Shown one piece after another: positions 14,722 to 22,548 of a stretch of 22,616 nt of DNA. Position 1 is the stretch's first letter, and each line of letters begins with the position of its first letter. The translations under genes and the position numbers were made by a program. The stretch comes from JANNRR01 sp043736155. GTDB taxonomy: Bacteria; Pseudomonadota; Alphaproteobacteria; Rhodobacterales; Rhodobacteraceae. The DNA lies in NCBI GenBank assembly GCA_043736155.1, contig JAYTDA010000414.1, positions 1 to 22,616 of the forward strand, in the 5' to 3' direction. Under the pieces are notes generated by a model. The model saw only the letters and a list, made by a program, of their open reading frames with translations. It had not been told where the DNA came from and searched no databases.

Positions 14722-15642
14722 CTATCGCAGCCTTTCTGCCACCAGCCCGTGGCACCGCGCCGCCACCGGGGTCAGGCGGCGGCCCTGCAGGGTGACCAGC
14801 GCATAGGGGGCAACGGCAATGGTCTCGCGCAAGGCAAGCGTCACCAGCCCGGGTTGCATCGCGGTCAGCAACTCTGCCACTTCATGGCTCAGCGGGGTGA
14901 CGCAGGCGCCGTCACGCAGCATCGCCAGCACCACCAGCAGCGACGAGCTGTTGGTGATGTCGCGCGGCAACGCGGCACCGGCATGCAAAAACGCCTCTTC
15001 CACCGCGCGGCGCACCGGGGCACCCGGGCCCTGCATCACCCAGGGCACCTGTGACAGCTCGCCGATTGCCACCTGCCCCGCCGCTGCCAGCGGATCGGCG
15101 GCATTGGCAATCAGCCGCACCTGTTCCCCTGCTGCCGGGATCAGGTCGAAATCGGCGGGGCGGGCACTGGTCGGCAGCCGCCCCAGCACCATATCCAGCC
15201 GCAGCGCCATCAGATCGTTGATCAGCTCCTCCGACATGGCGACCTGCACATGCACCTCGACATCCGGGGCCAGCGCTTTCAGCTGGCGGATCACCGGCAC
15301 CACGATGCCGACGGTGGCCCCGGTGACGGCGCCGATCCGCACCACACCGCCGCGGCCAAAGCGCAGTTGCTCCGCCTCCTCCGCCGCATCGGCCAGCGCT
15401 TCGATGATGGTGCGGGCCCGCAGCGCCAGACCGGCACCCAGCGCTGTCGGGTCCATGCCCCGGGCATGGCGGTCAAACAGCGGCGCACCGATCAGCGCCT
15501 CGATCTCGGCCAGGGTGCGGGACGCAGCCGGTTGGGTCACCGACAAGGCATGGGCTGCCAGCGACAATTGCCGGTGCTCCGCCACCGCAGCGATCAGCCG
15601 CAGATGTTTCAGCGTCAACCGGGTCGCAAGGCTTTGGGCCAT
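14722..15642 (-). CDS. LysR-family regulator, GbpR-like
   Basis: 306 residues, the normal LysR length. The N-terminal winged helix-turn-helix covers about residues 8-67 (LKHLRLIAAVAEHRQLSLAA, then VTQPAASRTLAEIEALIGAPLFDR). The effector domain begins near residue 95 (VVRIGAVTGATVGIVVPVI) and includes LRLDMVLGRLP and ITNSSSLLVVLAMLRDGACV. The gene diverges from chvE with 154 bp between the starts. In Agrobacterium the LysR protein GbpR is encoded beside chvE and activates it in response to sugars, so this is very likely the counterpart, controlling the chvE-ggu operon and perhaps itself. It could also act on the SDR operon that lies downstream on the same strand. The name GbpR rests on context and general similarity, so no symbol is given. 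Confidence 0.88.
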   Translation of the reverse strand: MAQSLATRLTLKHLRLIAAVAEHRQLSLAAHALSVTQPAASRTLAEIEALIGAPLFDRHARGMDPTALGAGLALRARTIIEALADAAEEAEQLRFGRGGVVRIGAVTGATVGIVVPVIRQLKALAPDVEVHVQVAMSEELINDLMALRLDMVLGRLPTSARPADFDLIPAAGEQVRLIANAADPLAAAGQVAIGELSQVPWVMQGPGAPVRRAVEEAFLHAGAALPRDITNSSSLLVVLAMLRDGACVTPLSHEVAELLTAMQPGLVTLALRETIAVAPYALVTLQGRRLTPVAARCHGLVAERLR

Positions 15643-15796
15643 GCCATGATACCCATTCTGATATGGCTTTCACATCATTTGGCATTTGAACGGTATAGTG
15701 TCCAGCGCTTATGGTCGCGCGCGGACCAGACCGGTCCGTACAATGGTCGCCCCGCAGCCGGGATCAATACCGGCAACGGGGCCGGAGGGAGGATCC
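15643..15796. promoter_or_regulatory. divergent lysR / chvE control region with structured chvE leader
   Basis: A candidate -10 for chvE is TATAGT (15694-15699), with only a poor -35 (TTCACA at 15669-15674, 19-bp spacer). Downstream lie CGGACC-AGACC-GGTCCG (15722-15738), a perfect 6-bp inverted repeat, and a leader hairpin formed by CCCCG/CGGGG with an inner CCGG/CCGG pair (15750-15781). GGAGGGAGG follows immediately and is a strong Shine-Dalgarno for chvE. The AT-rich stretch 15650-15700 is the likely LysR-type binding region. Confidence 0.45.
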
Positions 15797-16861
15797 ATGA
15801 AGCTTTTCACGTCAGTTCTGGCGTCGGTTGCGCTTGTCGCAACCCTGACAACGCCGGTTTTCGCCCAGGACAAGGGCACCGTCGGCATCGCCATGCCGAC
15901 CAAATCCTCGTCGCGCTGGATTTCAGACGGCGAATCAATGGTGAAGCTGTTTGAAGAAGCCGGCTACGGCACCGATCTGCAATATGCCGAAGACGATATT
16001 CCGAACCAGCTGGCCCAGATCGAAAACATGATCACCAAGGGCGTCAAGGTTCTGGTGATTGCCGCCATCGACGGCACCACCCTGTCGAACGCGCTCGACA
16101 ATGCCGCCGCTTCGGGGATCAAGGTCATCGCCTATGACCGCCTGATCCGTGACAGCGCCAGCGTCGACTACTACGCCACCTTTGACAATTTCCAGGTCGG
16201 CGTGCTGCAAGCCAACAGCCTGGTGGCCGGGATGAAAGAGCGGTTCCCGGATGTGAAGCCGTGGAATGTCGAACTGTTCGGCGGCTCGCCCGACGACAAC
16301 AACGCCTTTTTCTTCTATGATGGCGCGATGTCGGTGCTGCAGCCGATGATCGACGCCGGTGACATCGCCATTGCGTCGGGTCAGATGGGGATGGATCAGG
16401 TCGGCACCCTGCGCTGGGACGGTGCGGTGGCCCAGGCCCGGATGGATAACCTGTTGTCGGCCAACTATACCGACAAGGTGCTGCATGGCGCGCTGAGCCC
16501 CTATGATGGTCTGTCGATCGGCATCCTGTCGTCGGTCAAAGGCGTCGGCTACGGTTCCGGCGATCTGAAGATGCCGATTGTCACCGGTCAGGATGCCGAA
16601 GTGCAGTCGGTCAAGTCGATCATTGCAGGCGAGCAATATTCCACGGTGTTCAAGGACACCCGCGAACTGGCCAAAGTGACGGTTGGCATGGTCAACGCCC
16701 TGCTGGGCGGCGGCGAGCCCGAAATCAACGACACCACCACCTACAACAACGGCGTGAAGATCGTACCGTCCTACCTGCTGGTGCCGGTGCCGGTTGACGC
16801 CTCCAACTATCAGGCGGTTGTGGTCGACAGCGGCTATATCAAAGCCGAAGATCTGCAGTAA
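15797..16861 (+). CDS. chvE: multiple-sugar-binding periplasmic protein ChvE
   Basis: 354 residues from ATG 15797, preceded by GGAGGGAGG; the frame is open upstream to 15686 but that part is leader. Signal peptide MKLFTSVLASVALVATLTTP then VFA, cleaved before QDKG. The mature protein closely follows Agrobacterium ChvE as I know it: VGIAMPTKSSSRWISDG, YAEDDIPNQLAQIENM, KVIAYDRLIRDS, YYATFDNFQVGVLQA, ELFGGSPDDNNAFFFYDGAM, GQMGMDQVGTLRWD, LSPYDGLSIGI, IVTGQDAEVQSVKSI and GEQYSTVFKDTRELAKVTV. ChvE binds aldoses such as D-galactose, L-arabinose, D-glucose and D-xylose and hands them to GguAB. It is the first gene of an operon reaching to the window end. Part of the RbsB/XylF class; xylose as main ligand cannot be excluded. 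Confidence 0.96.
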   Translation: MKLFTSVLASVALVATLTTPVFAQDKGTVGIAMPTKSSSRWISDGESMVKLFEEAGYGTDLQYAEDDIPNQLAQIENMITKGVKVLVIAAIDGTTLSNALDNAAASGIKVIAYDRLIRDSASVDYYATFDNFQVGVLQANSLVAGMKERFPDVKPWNVELFGGSPDDNNAFFFYDGAMSVLQPMIDAGDIAIASGQMGMDQVGTLRWDGAVAQARMDNLLSANYTDKVLHGALSPYDGLSIGILSSVKGVGYGSGDLKMPIVTGQDAEVQSVKSIIAGEQYSTVFKDTRELAKVTVGMVNALLGGGEPEINDTTTYNNGVKIVPSYLLVPVPVDASNYQAVVVDSGYIKAEDLQ

Positions 16862-16881
16862 TCCGGTCTGACTGAACCCCA

Positions 16882-16911
16882 TGGCCCTGCCGTCCGACGA
16901 TGGCAGGGCCA
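16882..16911 (+). terminator. perfect hairpin between chvE and gguA
   Basis: TGGCCCTGCC (16882-16891) and GGCAGGGCCA (16902-16911) form a 10-bp perfect stem with a 10-nt loop, 20 bp after the chvE stop. No T-run follows. Such hairpins after binding-protein genes commonly protect the upstream mRNA or partly end transcription, so that binding protein is made in excess over the membrane parts. An ATG at 16881 falls at the foot of the hairpin and is not the gguA start. Confidence 0.7.
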
Positions 16912-16937
16912 ACCGTTTCGCACCCAACAGGCCCGCC

Positions 16938-18488
16938 ATGACCCCGATTCTTGAAATGCGCGGCATCACCAAGACATTCCCCGGCGTCAAGGCGCTGGAC
17001 AATGTGAACCTGTCGGTGATGCCCGGTGAAATCCATGCGCTGGTCGGTGAAAACGGTGCGGGCAAAAGCACGCTGATGAAGGTGCTGTCCGGGGTCTATC
17101 CGCATGGCAGCTATGACGGCGAGATCCTGTTCGAGGGGCAGGCCGCGCATTTCGCCGGTATCCATGACAGCGAAGCCCGCGGCATCATCATCATCCATCA
17201 GGAACTGGCGCTGGTGCCGCTGCTGTCGATTGCCGAAAACATCTATCTCGGCAACGAAATTACCCGGGGCGGCGTGATCAACTGGCCGGAAACCTATGCC
17301 CGCACCGGAAAGTTGCTGCAAAAGGTCGGACTGTCAGAGGCGCCAACCGCCCGGATCGACTCGCTGGGGGTCGGCAAGCAGCAACTGGTGGAAATCGCCA
17401 AGGCGCTGTCGAAAAAGGTCAAACTGCTGATTCTGGATGAACCCACCGCCGCCTTGCAGGAGAATGACAGCCAGAAACTGCTGGACCTGCTGCTGGAGCT
17501 GAAGCGGCAGGGCATCACCTCGATCCTGATTTCGCACAAGCTGAACGAGGTCAGCCGGGTTGCTGACCGCCTGACCGTGCTGCGCGACGGCGGCACCGTG
17601 TCCGACATCATCCGCGCCGATATCACCGAGGCGCGGATCATCCGCGACATGGTCGGCCGCGACATGGCGCACCGCTATCCGGCGCGCACCCCCCACATCG
17701 GCGAAACCCTGCTGGAGGTGAAAGGATGGAACGTCTATCACCCGCTGCATTCCGACCGCCAGGTGATCCGCGACATCTCCTTGCATGTGCGCAAGGGCGA
17801 AGTGGTCGGCATCGCCGGTCTGATGGGGGCTGGCCGCACCGAATTTGCCATGAGCCTGTTTGGCCGCAGCTGGGGTACAAGGATCACTGGCACGGCCACC
17901 ATCGCAGGCAGGCCTGCCAACCTGAATTCGGTGCCAAACGCCATCGCATCCGGCCTTGCCTATGTGACCGAAGACCGCAAGCTGCTGGGGCTGGTCTTGG
18001 AACAAAGCATCGTTCACAACACCACCATGGCCAATCTGCCCGGTGTCGCCACCCGCGGCATCATCGACGCCAACCGGGAGCAGAAGGTGGCAGAGGATTA
18101 CCGGGCCGCCCTGTCCACCCGCACCCCCACGGTGTTTCAAAAGGTGGTGAACCTGTCCGGCGGCAACCAGCAAAAGGTGGTGCTGTCGAAATGGCTGTTC
18201 ACCGACCCCAAGGTGCTGATCCTCGATGAACCGACCCGGGGCATCGACGTTGGTGCCAAATTCGAGATTTACACCATCATCAACCAGTTGGCCGAACAGG
18301 GGCGCGGCGTCATCATGATCTCCTCCGAAATGCCGGAGCTTTTGGGCATGTGTGACCGGATCTATGTGATGAACCGTGGCATGTTCGTTGGTGAGCTGAC
18401 CGGTGCAGAGGCTACTCAGGAAAAGATCATGGCTGCAATCATGGCCGCTGACAAAAGTGCCGCCGAACAGGAAACCGGAGTGATCTGA
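16938..18488 (+). CDS. gguA: sugar ABC transporter double ATPase GguA
   Basis: 516 residues from ATG 16938 (MTPILEMRGITKTFPGVKAL). The Shine-Dalgarno is weak, which fits low expression relative to chvE. Domain 1 has Walker A GENGAGKST, IIIIHQELALVPLLSIAENI, the signature LGVGKQQLVEIAKALSKK (the form usual in XylG/GguA) and LLILDEPTAALQ. The linker domain carries YVTEDRKLLGLVL. Domain 2 has the family-typical degenerate Walker A GLMGAGRTEFAMSLFG, the signature LSGGNQQKVVLSKWL and VLILDEPTRGIDVGAKFEIY. The protein is cytosolic, docked on GguB, and drives import of sugars bound by ChvE. The stop is 2 bp before the gguB start. Confidence 0.95.
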   Translation: MTPILEMRGITKTFPGVKALDNVNLSVMPGEIHALVGENGAGKSTLMKVLSGVYPHGSYDGEILFEGQAAHFAGIHDSEARGIIIIHQELALVPLLSIAENIYLGNEITRGGVINWPETYARTGKLLQKVGLSEAPTARIDSLGVGKQQLVEIAKALSKKVKLLILDEPTAALQENDSQKLLDLLLELKRQGITSILISHKLNEVSRVADRLTVLRDGGTVSDIIRADITEARIIRDMVGRDMAHRYPARTPHIGETLLEVKGWNVYHPLHSDRQVIRDISLHVRKGEVVGIAGLMGAGRTEFAMSLFGRSWGTRITGTATIAGRPANLNSVPNAIASGLAYVTEDRKLLGLVLEQSIVHNTTMANLPGVATRGIIDANREQKVAEDYRAALSTRTPTVFQKVVNLSGGNQQKVVLSKWLFTDPKVLILDEPTRGIDVGAKFEIYTIINQLAEQGRGVIMISSEMPELLGMCDRIYVMNRGMFVGELTGAEATQEKIMAAIMAADKSAAEQETGVI

Positions 18489-18490
18489 CC

Positions 18491-19693
18491 ATGGCCGAAC
18501 CATCCAGCGCCGCGCGCTATCTGAAAAACAACATGCGCCAGTATGGCATGCTGCTGGCGCTGGTCGCCATCATCGCCTTTTTTCAGGTGCTGGTCGGGGT
18601 GATGATCGGGGTGCCGTTTCTCAGCGCGCAGAACATCACCAACCTGTTCCTGCAAAACTCCTATGTCATCATCATGGCGCTGGGGATGCTGCTGGTGATT
18701 GTCGCAGGCCACATCGATCTGTCGGTCGGGGCGGTTGCCGCCTTTGTCGGGGCGCTGGCGGCGCAGATGATCGTCAACTGGGATTGGCCGGTCTATCTGG
18801 CGATGCCAGCGGCGCTGATCGTCGGCGGCCTGATCGGCGCGGCACAGGGCTATTGGGTCGCCTATTGGCGCATCCCGTCGTTCATCGTCACGCTGGCCGG
18901 GATGCTGGTGTTTCGCGGTCTGACGCTGTGGCTCCTGGATGGCCGCAATGTCGGCCCCTTTCCGAAAAGTTTCCAGATCCTGTCCACCGGCTTTGTCCCC
19001 GACCTGCTGCCGTTTGTCGCGCCGATGCTGGGGATGGAGCGGCTGAACGCGCTGGCGATCGTGCTGGGCGGCGTGCTGGCGCTGGCGATCCTGTGGGCCG
19101 GGGTTTCGGCACGGCGCAAGGCGCAGGCTTACGGCATGGTCGAAGAACCCTATGCGTTTTTCGTCGCCAAGAACCTGCTGATCGTCGCCGCCATCCTGCT
19201 GTTTTCCGGTATCCTCGCCACCTTTCGCGGGTTGCCGAATGTGCTGATCTCGATGGCGGTGCTGATCGTGCTGTTCATGTTCATCACCAATTCCACCACC
19301 TTCGGCCGCCGCATCTATGCCATTGGCGGCAATGAAAAGGCGGCGAAACTGTCGGGCATCAACACCAACCGGGTGGTGTTTTCCACCTTTGTCATCGTCG
19401 GGGTGCTGGCGGCGTTTTCCGGGATGATCGTGGCGGCGCGGCTGAATTCGGCAACCCCGAAAGCCGGGGTCGGGTTCGAGCTGGATGTGATTGCCGCCGT
19501 GTTCATCGGTGGCGCCTCGATGTCGGGCGGGGCCGGTACCATCATCGGGGCTGTCATCGGCGCCTTCATCATGGGAGTGATGAACAACGGCATGTCGATC
19601 CTGGGGATCGGCATCGACTATCAACAGGTGATCAAGGGGCTGGTGCTGCTGGCTGCGGTGATCTTTGACGTTTACAACAAATCCAAATCATGA
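18491..19693 (+). CDS. gguB: sugar ABC transporter permease GguB
   Basis: 400 residues, starting 2 bp after gguA. Inner-membrane permease of the XylH/GguB class, longer than RbsC-type permeases because of an extra central segment (about residues 155-245: NVGPFPKSFQILSTG, then MLGMERLNALAIVLGGVLAL, then ARRKAQAYGMVEEP). The hydrophobic spans include MLLALVAIIAFFQVLVGVMI and YVIIMALGMLLVIVAG. The family loop HIDLSVGAVAAFVGALAAQ is intact, and FGRRIYAIGGNEKAAKLSGI, ELDVIAAVFIGGASMSGG and MGVMNNGMSILGI follow. It takes sugar from ChvE with energy from GguA. Confidence 0.95.
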   Translation: MAEPSSAARYLKNNMRQYGMLLALVAIIAFFQVLVGVMIGVPFLSAQNITNLFLQNSYVIIMALGMLLVIVAGHIDLSVGAVAAFVGALAAQMIVNWDWPVYLAMPAALIVGGLIGAAQGYWVAYWRIPSFIVTLAGMLVFRGLTLWLLDGRNVGPFPKSFQILSTGFVPDLLPFVAPMLGMERLNALAIVLGGVLALAILWAGVSARRKAQAYGMVEEPYAFFVAKNLLIVAAILLFSGILATFRGLPNVLISMAVLIVLFMFITNSTTFGRRIYAIGGNEKAAKLSGINTNRVVFSTFVIVGVLAAFSGMIVAARLNSATPKAGVGFELDVIAAVFIGGASMSGGAGTIIGAVIGAFIMGVMNNGMSILGIGIDYQQVIKGLVLLAAVIFDVYNKSKS

Positions 19694-19701
19694 GGCGCGT
19701 G

Positions 19702-20682
19702 ATGCATCTGAGCCAGTTGAAACAGGGCGGCGTGATTGCCCGCGACGGGCAGACCGCATGGATGGTACCGGGTGCCACCACCATCCTGTCGCTGGCGCAG
19801 GCCGCCATTGTCCAGCAGCGCGGGTTGGCCGATCTGGTGACTGCCGCAGGCAAGGGGGCCGCCGCCGATCTGGCCGCGCTGCTGGTGGCAGACGCGCTCG
19901 ATTGTCCGCTGCGCCACCCCGATCCGGCACATATGCACATCACCGGCACCGGCCTGACCCATACCGGGTCCGCCAGTACCCGCGATGCGATGCACGCCGA
20001 TACCACCGGCCAGTCCGCGCCAGACCTGACCGACAGCATGAAGATGTTCCGCATGGGTCTGGAGGGCGGCAAACCGCCTGCGGGGCAAGTGGGTGTGCAG
20101 CCGGAATGGTTCTACAAAGGCACCGGTGTCGGCGCGATTGCCCCCGGCGAGGCTTTCCCCTCGCCCTCGTTCGCGCTGGATGGCGGCGAAGAACCCGAGA
20201 TTGCCGCGTTTTACCTGATCGGCCCCGATGGCACGCCCTGGCGGGTCGGCTATGCGCTGGCCAACGAGTTTTCCGACCATGTGACCGAACGGATCAACTA
20301 CCTGTACCTTGCCCATTCCAAACTGCGCCCGGCATCGTTCGGCCCGGAGCTTTTGCTGGGCGATCTGCCCGCCGATGTGCGCGGCACCTCACGGATCCGG
20401 CGCGGCGACAGCGTGATCTGGGAAAAGCCGTTCCTGTCCGGCGAGGCGAACATGAGCCACAGCCTGGCCAATCTGGAACACCACCATTTCAAATACGACA
20501 TCTTTCGCCAACCCGGCGATCTGCATGTGCATATGTTCGGCACCGCCACCCTGTCGTTTGCCGATGGCATCAAGCCGCAGTTGGGGGACAGGTTCGAGAT
20601 ATCCGCCCCCGATTTCGGGCAGCCGCTGATCAATGCGCTGGGGCATGTGCAAGCCCCCGACACCAATATCCGCTCTCTTTGA
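19702..20682 (+). CDS. gguC: GguC / AraD1-type protein, fumarylacetoacetate-hydrolase fold
   Basis: 326 residues from ATG 19702, chosen because GAGG lies 6 nt upstream; ATG 19690 (330 residues, overlapping the gguB stop as ATGA) is the alternative. The C-terminal two thirds match the FAH superfamily: YKGTG near the entrance, an E-x-E metal pair (Glu164, Glu166 in EEPEIAAFYL), Asp192 in NEFSDH, then LAHSKLRPASFGPELLLG. The ending FKYDIFRQPGDLHVHMFGTATLSFADG is typical of the GguC/AraD1 group. Enzymes of this fold are hydrolases, dehydratases or decarboxylases of keto acids. Placed between a sugar importer and an aldonate dehydratase, it probably acts on 2-keto-3-deoxy-L-arabonate or a derivative. 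The reaction itself is inferred, not read from the sequence. Confidence 0.88.
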   Translation: MHLSQLKQGGVIARDGQTAWMVPGATTILSLAQAAIVQQRGLADLVTAAGKGAAADLAALLVADALDCPLRHPDPAHMHITGTGLTHTGSASTRDAMHADTTGQSAPDLTDSMKMFRMGLEGGKPPAGQVGVQPEWFYKGTGVGAIAPGEAFPSPSFALDGGEEPEIAAFYLIGPDGTPWRVGYALANEFSDHVTERINYLYLAHSKLRPASFGPELLLGDLPADVRGTSRIRRGDSVIWEKPFLSGEANMSHSLANLEHHHFKYDIFRQPGDLHVHMFGTATLSFADGIKPQLGDRFEISAPDFGQPLINALGHVQAPDTNIRSL

Positions 20683-20693
20683 AAGGAAGCATC

Positions 20694-22436
20694 ATGGGTT
20701 TCAAACCCGCCGCATGGCCCCGCAAACTCCGGTCGCAGGAATGGTTTGGCGGTGTGTCGAAAGATGCGATCTATCACCGGTCCTGGATGAAAAATCAGGG
20801 CCTGCCCGCCGATCTGTTCGATGGCCGCCCGGTGATCGGCATCTGCAACACCTGGTCGCAACTGACGCCGTGCAACGCCCATCTGCGCGATCTGGCGGAA
20901 CGGGTGGCACATGGAATTTACGAGGCTGGCGGCTTGCCGATGGAGTTCCCGGTGATGTCGCCGTCGGAGTCGGCGTTCCGCCCCACCGCGATGATGTTTC
21001 GCAACCTCTGCGCCATGGATGTCGAGGAATGCCTGCGCGGCCAGCCGATCGACGGTGTGGTGCTGCTGGCAGGCTGTGACAAGACCACCCCGGCGCTGAT
21101 CATGGGGGCGGCGTCGGTGGATATCCCGGCGATTCTGGTCTCGGGCGGGCCGATGCTGAACGGCCATTTCAGGAATGAGGTTGTCGGCTCCGGCACCCAT
21201 ATCTGGCGCTTTGACGCCATGGTGAAATCCGGCGAAATGACGCAGGAGGAGTTTGTTGCCGCCGAAGCCGGGATGAGCCGTTCGCCCGGGTCGTGCAACA
21301 CCATGGGCACCGCATCGACCATGGCCTCGATGGCCGAGGCTCTGGGGATGACGTTGAGCGGCAACGCCGCGATTCCGGCAGTCGACAGCCGCCGCCGGGT
21401 CATGGCCCATATCACCGGGCGGCGCATCGTGCAGATGGTCAAGGATGATCTGAAACCCTCCGACATCCTGACCAAACCGGCGTTTGAAAACGCGATCCGG
21501 GTCAATGGCGCGATTGGCGGCTCGACCAACGCGGTGATCCACCTGCTGGCGATGGCGGGCCGGGTGGGGATTGACCTGAGCCTCGACGACTGGGATGCCC
21601 AGGGCCGCGACATCCCCACCATCGTCAACCTGATGCCGTCGGGCAAGTATCTGATGGAGGAATTCTTTTATGCCGGTGGTCTGCCGGTGGTGATCCGGAT
21701 GCTGGGCGAAGGCGGCAAGCTGCACAAGGACGCGCTGACGGTATCCGGCGGGTCGATCTGGGATGAAGTCAAGGACGTGAAGAACTGGAACGAGGATGTG
21801 ATCCGCCCGGTGGCAAATGCCCTGACCCAGCAGGGCGGCATCGCCGTACTGCGCGGCAACCTCGCCCCCGGCGGAGCGGTGCTGAAACCATCGGCGGCCA
21901 CTCCGGCGCTGTTGAAACACCGGGGCCGCGCCGTGGTGTTCGAGGATATCGATGATTACAAGGCGCGGGTCGATGATGCGGGCCTCGATATTGACGAGAC
22001 CTGCATCATGGTGCTGAAAAACTGCGGCCCGCGCGGCTATCCGGGCATGGCAGAGGTGGGCAACATGGCGCTGCCCGCGAAGCTGCTGAAAAAGGGCATC
22101 ACCGACATGGTGCGCATATCCGATGCAAGGATGTCGGGCACCGCCTATGGCACCGTGGTGCTGCACATCTCGCCCGAGGCGGCAAGCGGCGGACCGCTGG
22201 CGGTGGTGCGCTCTGGCGACATCATCGAGCTGGATGTCGCAGCGCGGCGGTTGCATCTGGATATAACCGACGCCGAACTGGCGGCGCGGATGGCGCAGTG
22301 GCACAGCCCGGTGGAGCGGCCACAGGGCGGCTATGCGCAGTTGTACCACGACCATGTGCAGGGCGCCGATACCGGGGCCGATCTGGACTTTCTGGTCGGT
22401 TGCCGGGGCAATGCGGTGGGGCGCGAGGCGCATTGA
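20694..22436 (+). CDS. IlvD/Edd-family sugar-acid dehydratase, probable L-arabonate dehydratase
   Basis: 580 residues from ATG 20694, with AAAGGAAG upstream. The frame stays open far upstream (through gguC in another frame), but that part has no coding features. The family removes water from aldonates to give 2-keto-3-deoxy acids, using a [2Fe-2S] cluster and Mg2+. Candidate cluster ligands are Cys60 (LTPCN), Cys128 (GCDKTTPA) and Cys201 (SPGSCNTMGTAS). Lys130 (carbamylated in relatives) and Ser481 (ARMSGTAYG) fit the active site. These are offset by one from the residues I recall for the Rhizobium L-arabinonate dehydratase (Cys59, Cys127, Cys200, Lys129, Ser480), which supports the same subclass. 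Substrates of this group include L-arabonate, D-fuconate and D-galactonate. Often named AraC in pathway papers, but not the regulator AraC, so no symbol is given. Confidence 0.93.
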   Translation: MGFKPAAWPRKLRSQEWFGGVSKDAIYHRSWMKNQGLPADLFDGRPVIGICNTWSQLTPCNAHLRDLAERVAHGIYEAGGLPMEFPVMSPSESAFRPTAMMFRNLCAMDVEECLRGQPIDGVVLLAGCDKTTPALIMGAASVDIPAILVSGGPMLNGHFRNEVVGSGTHIWRFDAMVKSGEMTQEEFVAAEAGMSRSPGSCNTMGTASTMASMAEALGMTLSGNAAIPAVDSRRRVMAHITGRRIVQMVKDDLKPSDILTKPAFENAIRVNGAIGGSTNAVIHLLAMAGRVGIDLSLDDWDAQGRDIPTIVNLMPSGKYLMEEFFYAGGLPVVIRMLGEGGKLHKDALTVSGGSIWDEVKDVKNWNEDVIRPVANALTQQGGIAVLRGNLAPGGAVLKPSAATPALLKHRGRAVVFEDIDDYKARVDDAGLDIDETCIMVLKNCGPRGYPGMAEVGNMALPAKLLKKGITDMVRISDARMSGTAYGTVVLHISPEAASGGPLAVVRSGDIIELDVAARRLHLDITDAELAARMAQWHSPVERPQGGYAQLYHDHVQGADTGADLDFLVGCRGNAVGREAH

Positions 22437-22446
22437 GCCCAAGGTA

Positions 22447-22499
22447 GCCGGGGGTTTCACACCCCCGGACCCCCGTGGGATATTTGTGAACAGAAAATG
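22447..22499 (-). repeat. dispersed repeat copy 2 with hairpin
   Basis: The 30-bp core on the minus strand (22499 down to 22470) matches the copy at 12849-12878 in 29 of 30 positions. Next to it is a perfect hairpin, CCGGGGGT (22448-22455) with ACCCCCGG (22461-22468), loop TTCAC. It sits 12 bp after the dehydratase stop, inside the operon, and could weaken read-through into the dehydrogenase gene. The loop/stem sequence GGGGGTGTGAAACCCCC is common to both copies. Confidence 0.78.
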
Positions 22500-22548
22500 G
22501 GGCAAGGGGCAGAGCGCCCGCTGTGCACCCGTTGCAAGGAACCTGACC

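Noticed and set aside
19665..20693. Open frame running into the dehydratase from far upstream, giving a 923-residue reading
   Set aside because: The extra 343 codons overlap gguC in another frame and read as Arg/Pro/Cys-rich nonsense. The dehydratase has a good ribosome binding site and typical N-terminus at 20694.
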